A DNA stretch of 64,000 bases from Siderastrea siderea (taxonomy: Eukaryota; Cnidaria; Anthozoa; Scleractinia; Rhizangiidae). The notes under the pieces were generated by a model. That model was not told the DNA's origin. It did not search any database and saw only the letters and a program-made list of their open reading frames with translations. The translations under genes were made by a program, and so were the position numbers. Positions within the stretch are counted from its first letter, which is position 1. Each line of letters begins with the position of its first letter. The stretch lies in NCBI GenBank assembly GCA_964030785.1, contig OZ034979.1, positions 37,967,984 to 38,031,983 on the forward strand, written 5' to 3'. Below are positions 45,572 through 58,240 of the stretch, one piece after another.

Positions 45572-47657
45572 CAGTGCTGGAAATAACAGTCGGTCATCGG
45601 ACATTGTCCGACCAAATTTCGAAATTGTCCGACCAATTTCACCATATGGTCGGACATGATGTCCGAACACGAGAAAGCTACTAAAATTTGGAAGGCAAAT
45701 TTCTTTGTTACCTGTGAAATGTGATAAATCAGTTGCCTATTTAATACAGCTCTACTCTCTCAACGTTTCTCTGTACGTTAGTTCGTACAGTACTAGTGTT
45801 GTCTTTTCAACTCTTCTCCATACGTTGGTTCTCTTATAACGTATTAATCTCGTCCTCCCAAACTTTTTTGCGTATGTTAATTTGTTCGTGCCATATTAGT
45901 CTTGTCTTTTTGACATTTCTCCATAGTTAGTCCGTTTGTATGGTATTAATCTCGTCTCAACGTTTCTCCATATCGTAGTACGTTCCCATCTCTTCTATTA
46001 ATGTTGTCGTATGAATCGTTCTTGGTACTTAGTTCGTTTGCAAGTATTAGTCTTATCTTCTCAACGTTTCTTGGTACGTTAGTTCGTTTGCAAGTATTAG
46101 TTTTATCTCCTCAACGTTTCTCCGTGCGTTAGTTCGTTTGCACAGTATTAGTTTTAACTTCTCAAAGTTTCTCCGTGCGTTACTTCCTTTGTACAGTATT
46201 GGTATTATCTTCTCAACGTTTCTCCGTGCGTTAGTTCGTTTGTACAGTATTAGTATTATTTTCTCAACTTTTCTCCGTGCGTTAGTTCGTTTGAACAGAA
46301 TTAGTCTTATCTTCTCAACGGTTCTCCGCTTCGTTTGCACAGTGATGGTCTTATCGTCTCAACGTTAGTTCCTTTGTACAGTATCAGTCTTACCTTCTCA
46401 ACGTTTCTCCGTACGTTAATTCGTTTGTACAGTAGTAGTCTTATCGTCTCAACGTTTCACCCTACGTCAGTTCGTACCGTATTAGGCTTATTCTCGACAT
46501 GAACGTATTAATATTGTTTTTACGGCTGTTTTCCGTAACTGTAAAGTACGTGCATCCAGTACCAGTCTTGTCGTTTAACGTTTATTCGTATGTTACCTCT
46601 TACGTTTGGTGTTAATCTCGCCTTCTTTCCGTACGGTAGTTTTTCCATATGAAATACATCTTGTCGTCTCCCTGTTTCTCCACACGTAATTACGTTCGAA
46701 CGTTTTTAGTGTTGTCTTCTCGGCGTTTCTTCATACGTCAGTACGTTATTACAAGGTGTTATCATGTATGTAATACATAATATTTTCTACGTAATGTTAG
46801 ACTTGTCTTCTCACATTACGGATGCAAGAAGTAAAAGCTACATTGTTGCTCGAGGCATTTATATTCTACAGAGTTCAATTCGTTCATTTTCAGTCAATGT
46901 GTCGAAATGTGACAGATGTAATTTTCAAAACTGGCAGGGATAAATACCTGAATCGAATTTTTTTATTCCAGAACATTGCTGTAAAAACTTAAAAGATACG
47001 TAAGATATTCTACCCGCCCAACTCAGTTTTGACTTCCCTGACTTTTAGTCAGGCTAATAGAAGATAAAATAGCCATTTTTGGAAGTAGCCCAACATTGGT
47101 TTTAAACCTTAATCATTACTTCGACAAGACATTTCAAGACGTCACTGTGATGTATTTGTACGCTATATCAGTATGTTTTAGCTCTAGATCTGCTGTCATG
47201 AACTTGTCAATAAAAAAATCGAAGTTGTTTTGAAGCACGAAGAGATGACATCAGTCGGTTTGGTAATCTGCTTTGATGAGCTTCAATCAAATACTTTAAT
47301 GATAACACAGTACACCAGTGAGAAACTGAATTCAAATAGCAGTGAAAAGAAAAAAAAAATTAAGGCTTGTTATCAGAAAGTCATTAGTATCATCTGAACA
47401 ATAATGACTGTAAAATAAATGTTGACATTTTGTACCAAATAGATAAACAGATTATAGTGTTTAAGAGAAGTGTTCAACTGCTAGTGTAAATTACGTTGTA
47501 AATCACGTAATTCAGATTGACACAAGTTTCTTTTTTTTTTGTATGCAAATTACATTATGCTAATTAGTGCCCGACCCTATTTGTAATATGACCGACCAAA
47601 ATGAAGACTTGAAAGGACACATGTCCTGCTAAGTAAGAAAAATTATTTCCAGCACTG
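45572..47657. mobile_element. 2.1 kb TIR transposon with 51 bp minisatellite core
   Basis: Ends cagtgctggaaataa and ttatttccagcactg; flanks tgatt and tgagt (4/5 match). Subterminal gtccgacc-type repeats lie at both ends, as in hAT elements. The interior is a 51 bp minisatellite, then about 900 bp of AT-rich filler. It has no transposase. It shares its satellite, but not its ends, with the element at 7584-9245. hAT-type is inference. Confidence 0.82.
45750..46760. repeat. 51 bp minisatellite
   Basis: About 19 units of ctcaacgtttctccgt then cgttagttcgtttg.acagtattagtctta. Starts at 46111, 46162, 46213, 46264 and 46315 are exactly 51 bp apart. As 51 is a multiple of three, a 17-residue repeat (KRTNARRNVEKI...) stays open on the minus strand for 95 codons; I read this as an artefact. 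Confidence 0.92.
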
Positions 47658-47662
47658 TGAGT

Positions 47663-49770
47663 CATCCTTTTTTGATGTGTTCTTGTTTGAAAGCGCTGAG
47701 TATGGATTAAATCAATTTTTAGCACGTACTTTGATCCGTACCTCGAATGTCAGTTGGCACATTTGAGTTTCCATTTTACTACCTTTAGTTCTTCTTAGTA
47801 CGTGGCATGACGTCACATCGACCGTTAAGCAGAAATTCGCCAAAAACGGCCTCCAGAAGCTCGGAAAACAGCAAACACACAGGCACAGGCTCTTCAAACT
47901 TTAGTTAGATTTTTATGTATTTTCGGCGAAAAACCGCTGATTATTTTTTATTGAATTTCAGCTCCATACAAACCCTACTGTTACGCTTTGGTTGCCTGTG
48001 CTATGCTTGCAAATTCTTTGCAAACTCTCCAGTACATCTTACCTTCGTTTCCGCTAAATTCCTGACGTGTATTCTTTCTTCCAATCTCTAGAAAACCCAT
48101 GGCCAAGCATTTTCCTTTTTTTCCTGAAACCTTTCGTTAGATGTGGTAGTGCCTAAAACATTTCTGCCAATTTGGCTTTTTTTTTTTTACTTCTTTTTCG
48201 CTTTCCGTAAGCTCAACATTACCACTGCGCTCTGATGTCCAAGAAAACCCAAACTGAAATAGACTCAGTTCTTCACATACATATCTGACAAAGGAGGAAT
48301 CCATAATGACGGATTCAACTGCACCATATCACATGTATTTATCGTAAACAGACCTCCTCGGGAGCCATGGCCCACAATGCTATTGTCTTTTGCGACATGT
48401 ACTTACAGCGCCCGATTTCAGAGCGCACGACATAATAATTTGCATGTTTAGAACTATTCGGCTGTGACTGGTCGCAGACTTAGGCTTTGGGAATACCTTG
48501 GGTCTCTGTTCAAACCCACTGAATAGTGAGATTCCTCAAAGAGTTCATGAGCAGTTTTTTTAATGACTCCATAGACTGCCTAAACATTATCTAAAATAGT
48601 TTCATGCAGATCAAGTGGCTTTAAAGGCGGTTGAGACTGCTGCATTACCTGCCCGCCGCTCGCGCTTCGCGGTTATTCTATTTACGCTAACTCTCTTAGC
48701 GTCGCTTAACTGCAGTCCTAAGTACTTCATTTTACCAAAACAATAAAGGACGACAAACAGAACAGTGAAATAAACTAGATATACTTTCTGTCGTATGATC
48801 ATAAATGAACAAGCGCTTGTCTCAAGCCGACCCACGCCAATAATTACTCCTGTGGGAATTAATATTCTATTGTTTGCGAAAATAATTATTTAAATTTGGA
48901 TTTTCGCGGGAGATTCAAAGCACGTTCGTTCTGTTGTTAAGTAACTCTCTTCGAAGAGGGAAACTGAAAATATCATGGGAAAGTGAAAGTTGGATTTCGC
49001 TTGCACTTTAAATCATTATTTTTCAAAGAAACTTTGCAGAAAGCTTCCTTGAACACCAAACAATCAAAGCCCTATGCTAAGTCAGAAGTTAAGCAATTCA
49101 TTGGAGAAAAATACAACCTTGAAATGTTTGCATTGTGTTTTCTTATACAAACAGAACGCTGAAATAGACAATCTTTGACTAAATTTCGGTACTAGTTTCA
49201 CAACTGGTAAAAGTTTAAGGAAGCTCTCATTCATTTCATTAATGTATCTTCTGTAAAATCCGTACGTTAATTAGAACGAAATAAATCTAGTTAGCTCGTA
49301 ATCTCGCAAAATGCACACGCTGTTGGCCGTTTTTAGGTCCTTTTTTTCTATTGTTTGTCCATCTGGTATCCTTACTGAATTTGAATTTTCGCGCTAGGTA
49401 CACATTTAAGTCCCGGATCTGTCGCGGCATTGTGGGCGATGCTCTCTTGATCCTCCAATATGGCCTTCTATAACGTCGCAAATAGAATTCTGTATTTGCT
49501 ATAATTATTTGAAATGTGTGACATAGCTGTTTTCGCATGTGAAATTATAACCAATCAGCATTAGAGTAGAACCAGTCAGAGCACGAGCACTCAAATTGGC
49601 TTCCAAGGTGTTTCTGAAAAACAGCAATGGGTCTAGCTCATGCAAAACCAAGAGACACCTCGTTACTCAAAGAGTTTTTGAGAAGAAAGCAATCGGTGAT
49701 GAAGTTGCATTACACTCATCTCAATTCATGTGCTGGTCATCTGAGCACTGATGAAAAGTAACTGTTTTGA
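47663..49770. other. no gene recognised
   Basis: About 2.1 kb without transposon domains or convincing exons on either strand. Confidence 0.5.
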
Positions 49771-49776
49771 AAACAT

Positions 49777-51108
49777 GCAGCTTTATCTTTTACTCAGCAA
49801 AACCCTTGGAATGCAAAACAAATCCTGCTAAAGACCCAGTCGGACCAAAATTGGGAGATAGAGCAATCGTCAAGCTAGTAGGCCACAGGCTGAAAAGTCA
49901 AATTGACTCTAAAACAAAATAACTGCATAAAAATTATAAATTAAGTCTAAAACTGAAACCTCAGTTAAGGTCAACTAATAATTGTCCACATATTACTGAA
50001 TGATGTAAATCGAGGTCACAACAACAGGTGAAAGAAACAAGTGTATTTGATAACAATTTGAGGAGAGGCCAGCCATTCGCACTCCCAGTTGCTCTAACTT
50101 GTTTATGCAAATTGAATACCAAAAGAGGGCAAAGGGTCGTTTTCAAACAAATTTTCATGCCATATGTTCCTGTATATGACAAAACCAAGAAAGAAATCAT
50201 TTTTATGTCCGCTGGAAATCTGTGAAAATAACAAATCATGGACGCAACATCGTAAACTAAAACTTAACCTTATTATGGGAATAGAAAACAACTTTAAAAA
50301 CCTACAGACACGCTTGAATGAACAAACTAATTTATGCAAATTGGAGACTAAACGCTTCAAGATTATACTGACTTTGTTTCATGTGGCTATCAGGTGGACT
50401 GCAAATCACGTATGCCTCAAAATTAGCCAAAATTGGTCAAAATTAGCCACAATGTTGCTCAACATACACCCTAATGTCAATGGAAGTTAATATCCACAAG
50501 CACAGTCTTCACTGAGCCTCCAATTACTCTATGCAAATTCACGCTCCACTTCGACCAAAGGTCAACTTCTTCACAATTAATTAAGTTATCTTAAACACGA
50601 CGCTATAAATTTCAAATTACCAAACAAAGCTGTTTCAAAAACCTTGCAAAGTACAATCAAAATTATCCACATCAAACACAGATACAATATTTTCAACCAA
50701 CATCTTGCTCAAAGACACATAACCAAAACAGCTGTTTCGTAACCAAAATCACGAGAGAACAAATTAAATTACAGTTTCTCGTCAACAAGTCTATTTTTGG
50801 AATGAGGTTGTTTTAGTCAAGTTTCACCATTGGCCACGACAAAGTTCAATTTTACCTGCCCTAACAATAGTTTTTGGAAATTACCATCAATTCCACCACA
50901 ACAACCCTTTACTCAAAAATAATATTCTACAGGAAAAAGTAGAAAAGCACATTTTCGCTGATCGTTTCCGTCCCTGTGTACATTCAACATGGCCGGTAAG
51001 CTTAACCTTGTCTGACCTTCAGCTTTGGTAAGCAGATTCTAAACAGCCTTTTCTTTGGTAGAATGTACTCTTAGCATAGTAGCCTCAATATGATTGGTGC
51101 CACATAGT
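49777..51108. repeat. 1.3 kb dispersed repeat family, copy 2
   Basis: Counterpart of 14210-15520, same orientation, from agctttatcttttactcagc to gattggtgccacatagtgcca. It keeps about 245 bp (50343-50586) missing from copy 1 and lacks copy 1's internal duplication. Confidence 0.8.
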
Positions 51109-51880
51109 GCCAGGGAAGAGACGCCATAAACTCTGAGGTAGTGATCCCAGATAAATTGCACATACTATAATCTAACTTATTGCATGTGCCATTAATTATG
51201 GTGTATCTCTACTGTGGTTGGTTGTCAATAAAGTGTTTTGGTTAAAAAAGTAAAATTGCTTTTAGTTGTTCTCATAGTTGTAGAGGACAATTTGAACAAT
51301 TATACTCCTTCACTGTTGTACATTGCTTTGTACAATAAAACTGCCAGTCTGGATACTTGTGAGCACACATTCAAACTGTTTTCTTTTCTGTCACTCACCA
51401 CACTTCTTAGGTGTTAAAACTTGTCACAGCACAACCAACATGTGAAAAACTGTAAAATTCATTCCTCACCCCTTCCATGTATTCCAGGAACATCAGCAAA
51501 GTATTGCGTGTTTCCTCTGCATAAAAGAACTGCACAATGCGCTCGTGCTTCACAGCAGAAAGGACCCTCACTTCAGCTAGTATTGCCGTTGTTTGCTAGG
51601 GACAAAAAAATACAATATCATACATACTGCACCACAGCAAATAATTTGTGGGTTTATATAAAGCATGAATGAGCATGTTTAAAGGTTAAGGTGAAAATTA
51701 AAAGATAAAACAACTACAAGGTTAGATTTAAATTTAATGAACAACACGACGCTCTTGTTGTGTGAATTTGAACATAGTGTGCGGTAGAATATAAATAGTG
51801 AATAAATTACAATCATAATGGCAGTAATTATGACAATTATAATGGTAATAAATAAATTAAACAGAAAGTTTTAAATTCAC
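51109..51880. other. no gene recognised
   Basis: AT-rich, no supported feature. Confidence 0.5.
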
Positions 51881-51884
51881 GTGT

Positions 51885-53215
51885 TTGACGTGTACATTGA
51901 ATGTGGTTTTCCCAAAAGTAAGTGCAGCGCTTCTTTGATCTTAAGAGTAAACCGCGAGGAGGCCTGATCAATAATGGCAAAATTGTCGAGGGAGCACACA
52001 GAGCAACGTGCTTTTGAGTGAGGCCCTGTCCGTTTTAAGTGTTCCCTTACACGTGTGCTAAAATGTCGGGTGGTCTCACCGACATAGCAGGCAGCACAGC
52101 CTGCCCATGAGAATTTGTAAATCACACATGCTCTGAGTCCACTGGGGATAAGGTCTTTCACACTTAATTAAGAGACTACCTACTTTGAAAGAAGAAAATG
52201 CTAACGCAATGTTTACATTGTTGAGAAAATCAACAAATGCGCTTTTGGGTGATGATGGAAAAAACAACCGTCATTTGAAATAAAAGGTATTAGGCGCTTG
52301 TTCACCGATAGATTTTACAGGGTTGCTGGTTACAGGCTTAGTGCCACTGCGATTGATGATTCTTTCTATAAGCCTAGATGGATAAATTCAAAGGTTTTTC
52401 TTTAGGCTAATTGTCAAGAACTTGGTGTCCTCATTGAATGCTTTCCAGGTGTTACAAATCTTGAGAGTTCTTTCAACAAGTGTCTTAATTAGCCCAATTT
52501 TATATGAGAATGAAGTAAAGCTGGAAAAACCTGTTAATAAGCCAGGAAATGTTTCCTTACAAAACACTCTACATGTAGTAACTATCACAGGCCCTGAGTA
52601 ATCGATGTATATATAGTTATCTAGAAAGGGCAGTTTGTGATCAGATTCCGCCTCGATGGTGAATCGTATGTTAAGATGACGGGAGTTAATAAAATCAAAA
52701 AAATAGTAAGGCATCAGACTCAGTATGAAACAGACAAAAAGTGTCATCCACGTAATGTCGATAGAAAAGAATTTCCAACGAGAAAGTATCTAGCCACATC
52801 TTTTCATGGTGACCCATGAAGAGATTAGCCAGGACTGGTGCAGGCAGTAACCCCATGGAAACACCATCTATAAGATCATAAATTAACCCATCGTATAGAA
52901 AATGCATTTGAGAGGTGGCTATGAAGAACAGCTTTTGAGTTCATCATGTGTAAATTTCGCGTTAGGAATTCCCTCGAGAATATACTTAACAGCAAGATAA
53001 ATACTTTCGTCCAGAGGAATGTTTGTGAACAAGCTCTCAATGTCGAAGGATACCGTGCATTTACCTTGTATGGAGAGGTTTTGTATCTCCCATACATATG
53101 TAAATGTATCATTAGCACAATGTTTAGATGGAATGTGGGGCTGTAGGAGGCTGCAAAGATACTTGGAAAGCTTGTAGTTGTAGGTACCGACAGAAGAGAG
53201 TAGGTATCCCCAGTG
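51885..53215 (-). pseudogene. Penelope-like retroelement (RT + GIY-YIG)
   Basis: Minus strand from about 53200: the RT begins TYNYKLSKYLCSLLQPHIPS, then CTVSFDIESLFTNIPLDE (53055), then GVSMGLLPAPVLANLFMGHH (about 52860) and the catalytic YVDD in FYRHYVDDTFCLFH (about 52760). Next come LPFLDNYIYIDYS and FKETF-like thumb sequence to 52390, and last a GIY-YIG endonuclease (ACYVGETTRHFSTRVREHL, 52100-52040), which cuts the target in Penelope elements. Frame changes near 53100, 52890, 52700 and 52380-52160 break it. The catalytic Asp pair is intact. The 5' end is truncated at about 53215. Penelope architecture is certain; subclade not determined. Confidence 0.9.
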
Positions 53216-53298
53216 GAATCAGATCACGTGTGGTTTACTTTTGTCCAATTACCATATTATACACAGTGATACTTCAAGGTCCTTCATGTCCGAAAAAC

Positions 53299-53826
53299 TG
53301 TCAAATCTACATTAATACATAATGGGCATAATATAATGTTCCCACCACTCGTGAGTCCAGGATATGTATCCAGGCCCTCGCACCCGGGGGGGGGGACTCC
53401 CATATGAAAGTGACGGGGATGCTCGTCATCTCGCATAGGGTTGTAAATTGCAGATTTCGGTCTCACTTAGGGTGTTGAGGACGGAAAGCCAATATTTTTA
53501 CCCACACAGGTATCGCTTAGGGTTGTGTGTGAAGAAATATCTATATCATACTGTGTTAGTGGTCTAGAGCAGCACAGAAATCGCCGTTGTTAAAATTTAC
53601 TCAGAGAAGACAGCATTCGATTGCAACATCTTTAGCGCAATTAACATCTCTATAGCTCTTATTTAGTTGTCTGTTTTTGCATGGTCTCCCTTAGGGGTTA
53701 AATACAGCTGGAGCCACGCCCAGATTGGTCTCCTTTAGGGTGTTAATTCTAATTTTCTGACGAGCATCCCCATCACTCCCATATGGGAGTCCCCCCCGGG
53801 CCCTGGCATGCAGTCACGCTATTACA
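53299..53826 (-). repeat. 102 bp LTR split by a MITE
   Basis: Minus strand starts TGTAATAGCGTGACTGCATG and ends GATTTGACA. Subtracting the 418 bp MITE and one 8 bp duplication leaves exactly 102 bp, the length of the uninterrupted copy at 58677-58778. A polypurine tract adjoins its start, so it looks like the 3' LTR of the Ty3/gypsy remnant; that link is inference. Confidence 0.75.
53383..53800. mobile_element. 418 bp MITE (cccggggg...cccccggg), 8 bp TSD
   Basis: Ends cccggggggggggactccc and gggagtcccccccggg with internal ggggatgctcgtc inverted at the other end. Flanks ccctcgca and ccctggca (53375-53382, 53801-53808). The unoccupied LTR copy at 58.7 kb has the target once, which proves the insertion. 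A short relative is at 15549-15667. Confidence 0.9.
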
Positions 53827-53842
53827 TCTCTCCCCCCTTTTT
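53827..53842 (-). other. polypurine tract next to 102 bp LTR
   Basis: aaaaaggggggagaga on the minus strand directly precedes TGTAAT of the LTR, the arrangement expected at a 3' LTR. Confidence 0.7.
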
Positions 53843-53966
53843 ACTCGAGTATGTGGTATGCATAAAGTGCAACAGTGCAATAATCTATGTGGTGGTAATA
53901 GCGAATAAAGTCCTTATATCCAGTGCCCTTTATGCCTTTAGTGTCCATTGCATCCATCTACACAGT

Positions 53967-54150
53967 TGTTCTTCAGGATGTTTGGTTGTCCATACTTGAC
54001 AAATAAAGTCAAGGCAAGTCCAGTTTCAAAACATTTAATCTGATGCTTTCTCACTCGTACACGAAGACATGTCGGACCTAAAAAACCTCGTGCTCTCAGA
54101 AAAAACCTTACGCTACGCATGCGCGTGTCATACGTCAGCCTAGGTGCACA
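53967..54150 (-). repeat. BEL-D 3' LTR
   Basis: Minus strand TGTGCACCTAGGCTGACG to CCTGAAGAACA; 184 bp. Confidence 0.9.
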
Positions 54151-54174
54151 GGGTTACCACTAAACTTCTGAACA

Positions 54175-54187
54175 TCCTCCCCTTCTT
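54175..54187 (-). other. BEL-D polypurine tract
   Basis: Minus-strand aagaaggggagga, about 25 bp before the 3' LTR. Confidence 0.6.
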
Positions 54188-54349
54188 GATATGACAATAT
54201 CACCAAAATACAACAAGGCTTGTAAACAAAAGGTCGATCGAATAAAGTTCCTTGAATAAAGTTCCTTGAAAGCACAGTTCAATTGAAGTAAGTTCCTTTA
54301 AAAATATCTTTGATTGTCTCTAAGTAAGTTCAAGAGTTCATGTCCTCAT

Positions 54350-55661
54350 CACAATGTTCTAAAGGACAAAGCTTCACCACTGGTCTTCTCATGACACTCT
54401 TCCCAACCTGCACGTCCACCACTCAAACCTTTCCATCCTGCCCAGGATGCACTTTGGTGATGTACCCCAATGGCCATTGTCCCCTTGGGGTGTCTAGTGA
54501 CATCACTATAGCTACGTCCCCTTCTTGGAAGTTCTCTTGTTCACGAAACCACTTCTTCCTAGTGTTCAAGCTGGGTAACCACTCTCTTAGCCACCGATGC
54601 CAGATATGACGAATGAGTTCTTGGACTCTCCGCCAGCGTCTGCAAGAATTGAAGGCTGTACTATCCACAGCGTCTGGTGTGAACCGACCCCGAAAGTGGT
54701 TGGGGGTGAGAGGGACTGGATTCTGTGGGTTATCTGTTTGGTAGGTCAATGGACGTGAGTTTATCAGTCCTTCAGCTCCAATGACTGCACTGAGAAGCTC
54801 TTCATCTGTGACATCAGCATTGCTTAGAATGGCATAGACGGCCTTCTTTGCAGCTTTGATCATCACCTCGTGGACGCCGCTGAAGTGAGGAGCGAGGGGC
54901 AGATTGAAGTGCCATTTAACACCATAGCTTGCTGTTTTCTCCTGGATCTTCTCTCTGTCTAAGGCCACTAACTCTTCCAGTTCATTATTTGCCCCGACAA
55001 AATTTGTTCCATTATCCGAAAGGACATATCTTGGGAGTCCACGTCGGGATGCCATTCAGAAAGATGCATTTAGAAAGGAGTTGGTATCAAGACCATATGC
55101 TTCTTCTAAATGTACTGCTCTCGTAGCTAAACAGGTAAATAAGCACGGGTATCTCTTGGGACGAGTCTTTCCTCTCCCTTGCTTGGTGTAGAATGGTCCA
55201 GCGAAGTCAATAGATGTCTGGGTGAAAGCACACAAAGACTTCCGAGTTCGAAGCTCTGGTAAGGGGGCCATAACTTGTTTGGCAGGAGTGACCTTTCTCC
55301 GTCTGCACATCATACACTCTTTCTCCCACTCTCTGATGGCTTCCCTGGCTGAAACTATCCAATATCTGCTTGAGAGTTGAGCAAGGACTTGGTTGGTCCC
55401 TCCATGTTGTTTCTTCTCATGACTGTCCATTATGATCAGCTTGGTTGTCTGGTGATTTCTGGGAAGAATTATGGGATGGCAAGTCTCCCATGGTGGGCAG
55501 TCTGCATATTTGAGCCTCCAGTCACACCTAAGTATTCCTTCTTCATCCAATATTGGCTTCAGAGGCAACAGTTTTAATTCTCCAGGCAGTTCTCTTCCTG
55601 ACTTCATCACACGGATTTCCTCCTGAACTTCATCTTGTTGAGCAAGTCTAAAGAGGTGCAT
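54350..55661 (-). pseudogene. BEL-D integrase and DUF5641, nearly intact
   Basis: The best-preserved integrase in the window. Minus strand: zinc-binding region (IIMDSHEKKQHGGTNQVLAQ, then CMMCRRRKV); core with first Asp (QTSIDFAGPF), second Asp (LSDNGTNFVGA) and Glu (PLAPHFSGVHEVMIKAAK), so D, D and E are all present; INSRPLTYQT; then DUF5641 (LREWLPSLNTRKKWFREQEN, GDVAIVMS, RGQWPLGYITKVHPG). Only three stops interrupt it: near 55662, at the junction near 55056 and near 54420. It joins element cDNA to host DNA in live relatives. Confidence 0.88.
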
Positions 55662-55687
55662 TTATGAAGCGACAATTTCTTCTGGCC

Positions 55688-56420
55688 TTAGAGCTCCTTT
55701 AGTGTGTAAAGTCGATGGGAACGGCAGTTTTCTAGGAAACGGTTCACTGTTGCGAACACCCTTGTGAGCCTAGTCCAGCTGGAGTATCTGGTTGGATCCA
55801 AACGATCTTTTTTCATCGTGGAGAGAAAAGAGCACTCCTGTACATCTCTTTCTCGGTACTGTTTCCAAACTTCCAAGTCCGGTTCCTCCTCGGCTTCAAT
55901 ATTCTTTTCTGGCCACTCTGTTTCTTCTTGCACTGAGAACGCTGGACCGTTCCACCACCTTTCTTCCTCAATAAGCGCAGATACACTTAGTCCTCTCGTA
56001 AACAGGTCGGCTGGATTTTGCTTGGTTGGCACGTGCCTCCTCTGTTCTGGGTCGTACACTGACTGAAATTCGCCAACACAGTTCACCATGAAAGGTTTCA
56101 ATTTTCGCCTCTAATCACAGATCCAGTACAAAACGTCCAGACTATCTGACCAAAATAACCAATCATGTTTGGGAATGTTCAAAACCCTCCCAATGACCTC
56201 AGCAAGTCGAAGTCCAACTACTGCAGCCATTAGTTCCAGACGAGGGATGCTGACAGCTTGAAGCGATGCAACCCTTGATTTTGAAGCTTCTAGATGACAA
56301 GTGACAGTTCCATCCTCGTATAGATGTCTTGAATATGTAGCTGCACCAGACGCCTCCTGAGATGCATCAACGAAAGTGTTAAGTGATATTTCGGATCATC
56401 TTCTATTGAATGCAACAAAT
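55688..56420 (-). pseudogene. BEL-D RNase H-like region
   Basis: Minus strand from SLNTFVDASQEASGAATYS (about 56380), through SKSRVASLQAVSIPRLELMA and LFWSDSLDVLYWI, to KQNPADLFTRGLSVSALIEE (about 56000) and a connecting region ending at 55688. It directly follows the protease-RT linker, so about 1 kb of RT has been lost at 56400-56430. One frame break and a stop occur near 56105. Confidence 0.85.
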
Positions 56421-56617
56421 CAGCCTGATCCACTCCAACGCGTAGGTCAACGATGAGCCTGGGCCCTACTCATGGGAACTTTTACCCTTCAAGTGCTTCC
56501 ACTTAGCTTTGTACAAGTTCCAATCTACAACCTGCATGTTGCCGGTGACTCGTTCAGTCGTGTAAGCAGATGCTGGTTTGCACACCCTGCCATCCAAACT
56601 GTTGATCATAAACTCTA

Positions 56618-58061
56618 CTACTGAGGAGTTAAGCTTCTGTTGGTTGTCATTTTAAGCACCTTCACAGTCAGTTCATGTGGCCTCCCCTCCAGTCCAAGTT
56701 CTGCCGCAACAACGCTGTTCAAATAAGTCCTACTGCTACCTTCATCCAGGAGGGCATTCATTTTCACTCGTCTACTTCCAATGGTCAGGTACACAGGAAC
56801 GGTCCGCAGGGCCATGAACTCAGAAGGGGCAGTGAGTTTCATTGTAGTTGTCGTCATGTGAGCCCTGTCACTAAGCTCCCCTTCTTCAGCTGTCCCACCT
56901 GCAGATGCACTGGCCAGGTCTGATCTAGTTGTAGAATCATCGTGAGAGGTCCTGTCATCAGCTCCATCCTCACGAAGCATTCAATGGTGGTGTGATCTGC
57001 ATCCATTTAGTCCACACACTATGCTCCTAAAACACGCATCTCCTCTATGACCATCAGCCAAACAACGAAAGCAAAATTTGTGTTCTGTGGCTACTTCCCA
57101 TCGCTTTGGCACTATGATTCTCTTAAAGCTCTCACAAGTCCAAACTCCATGTTGCCCATTGCACACCTTACACGCCTGACTCGACTTCTTCTTATTAATT
57201 GAGGGATTTTGAGTAACAAAGGATGATCCTGCCAGTGGGACATTCTTCTCCTTCTTAGAGGGTTCTTTGAGGAAGCCACTTATGGTCTCTAAGGCTGTGG
57301 TCAAAAACTCTGACTCTCTGTTAACAAACTCACTCGGTCTTTACACATTCTCAGTTTGATGGTTGTCACTAATCCACTGCTTGTACTTAGAGAGAAGGCT
57401 TTTGTTAAACTTCTGCTGAAGAGTGACGTATAATGATCCGTTTCCTAACTCTGCTTCCTGGTTAGCATCCCTCAAGTTCACAACGATTCCTCAAGCAGCT
57501 CTGAAAATTTCTCCAGGTCTCTCTCACTGTTTTCTCTTACTGGTTTAAAGGCATTCAGCTCTTCAAGTCGCCGTGCCAGGGCCCATACTTTCACTCCAGT
57601 CGGGTCTTGGCCACTTCAAATACTGCTGCTGAGTGTCCCAGGTTCTCCAAGACTTTTAGAGGCTCACCCTGGAGGCATTCTCACAATCGTAAAAGCTTGT
57701 ATTCTGGGGTAGCTCTATTATGATCCACACCAGAATAAAATGCCGCTTTCTAGCCGTGTAATTCATTTGGAGTGGTTTCTCCTGCTCCCTGGTCTGGTTC
57801 TGTTGGTGGTTTCTCACTACAAACGTTCTGTACAAGTTGCCTTTTGCATTCCGAATACGTTCGCTTGATTTCTTGTTTGATTCGGCTGAGTTCTTCTTCC
57901 TGTTTAGATACTTCTTCTCTCAGTCGTTCTCTTTGGTCTTTGGCTGATGACCTGCTTGTGCCATTCAGGTATCCTTTCACAATTCCTTCGACTTTGGTGA
58001 AATCCTCGTCGATTGCTTCCAGTTCGTTCGAAACAGCACTAAGGTTTCCCACATCCTTCAT
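56618..58061 (-). pseudogene. BEL-D Gag and protease
   Basis: Minus strand. A coiled-coil-like N-terminus (MKDVGNLSAVSNELEAIDED, 58061-57750) is followed by a frameshifted, stop-containing DUF1759 region (57750-57310). Then come two zinc-binding groups (CKVCNGQHGVWTC and CFRCLADGHRGDAC, 57190-57030) and a retropepsin-like protease (NALLDEGSSRTYLN near 56760). The protease Asp-x-Gly reads D-E-G, as in other BEL elements. A stop separates Gag from protease at about 56981. It continues into linker sequence (VDWNLYKAKWKHLKG, VDLRVGVDQADLL) up to about 56420. Confidence 0.82.
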
Positions 58062-58240
58062 CCAAATCCTTCAGTCTTGTAGCACGTTTCTTACTCTCCA
58101 AAAGCTCGAAGCACACCCTCATACGCGTCCGTTAAAATGCTCAGACTCTCCATAACTTGCATTCTCGATGATAGTCCGCCTTCCATCACCATCATGAGCT
58201 TGTTTCTCTTTCTTCAGACGTTCCATGTTCACAAATATCT

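Noticed and set aside
49287..49538. 83-codon basic minus-strand frame as a host gene
   Set aside because: No recognised motif, splice site or context; consistent with chance.
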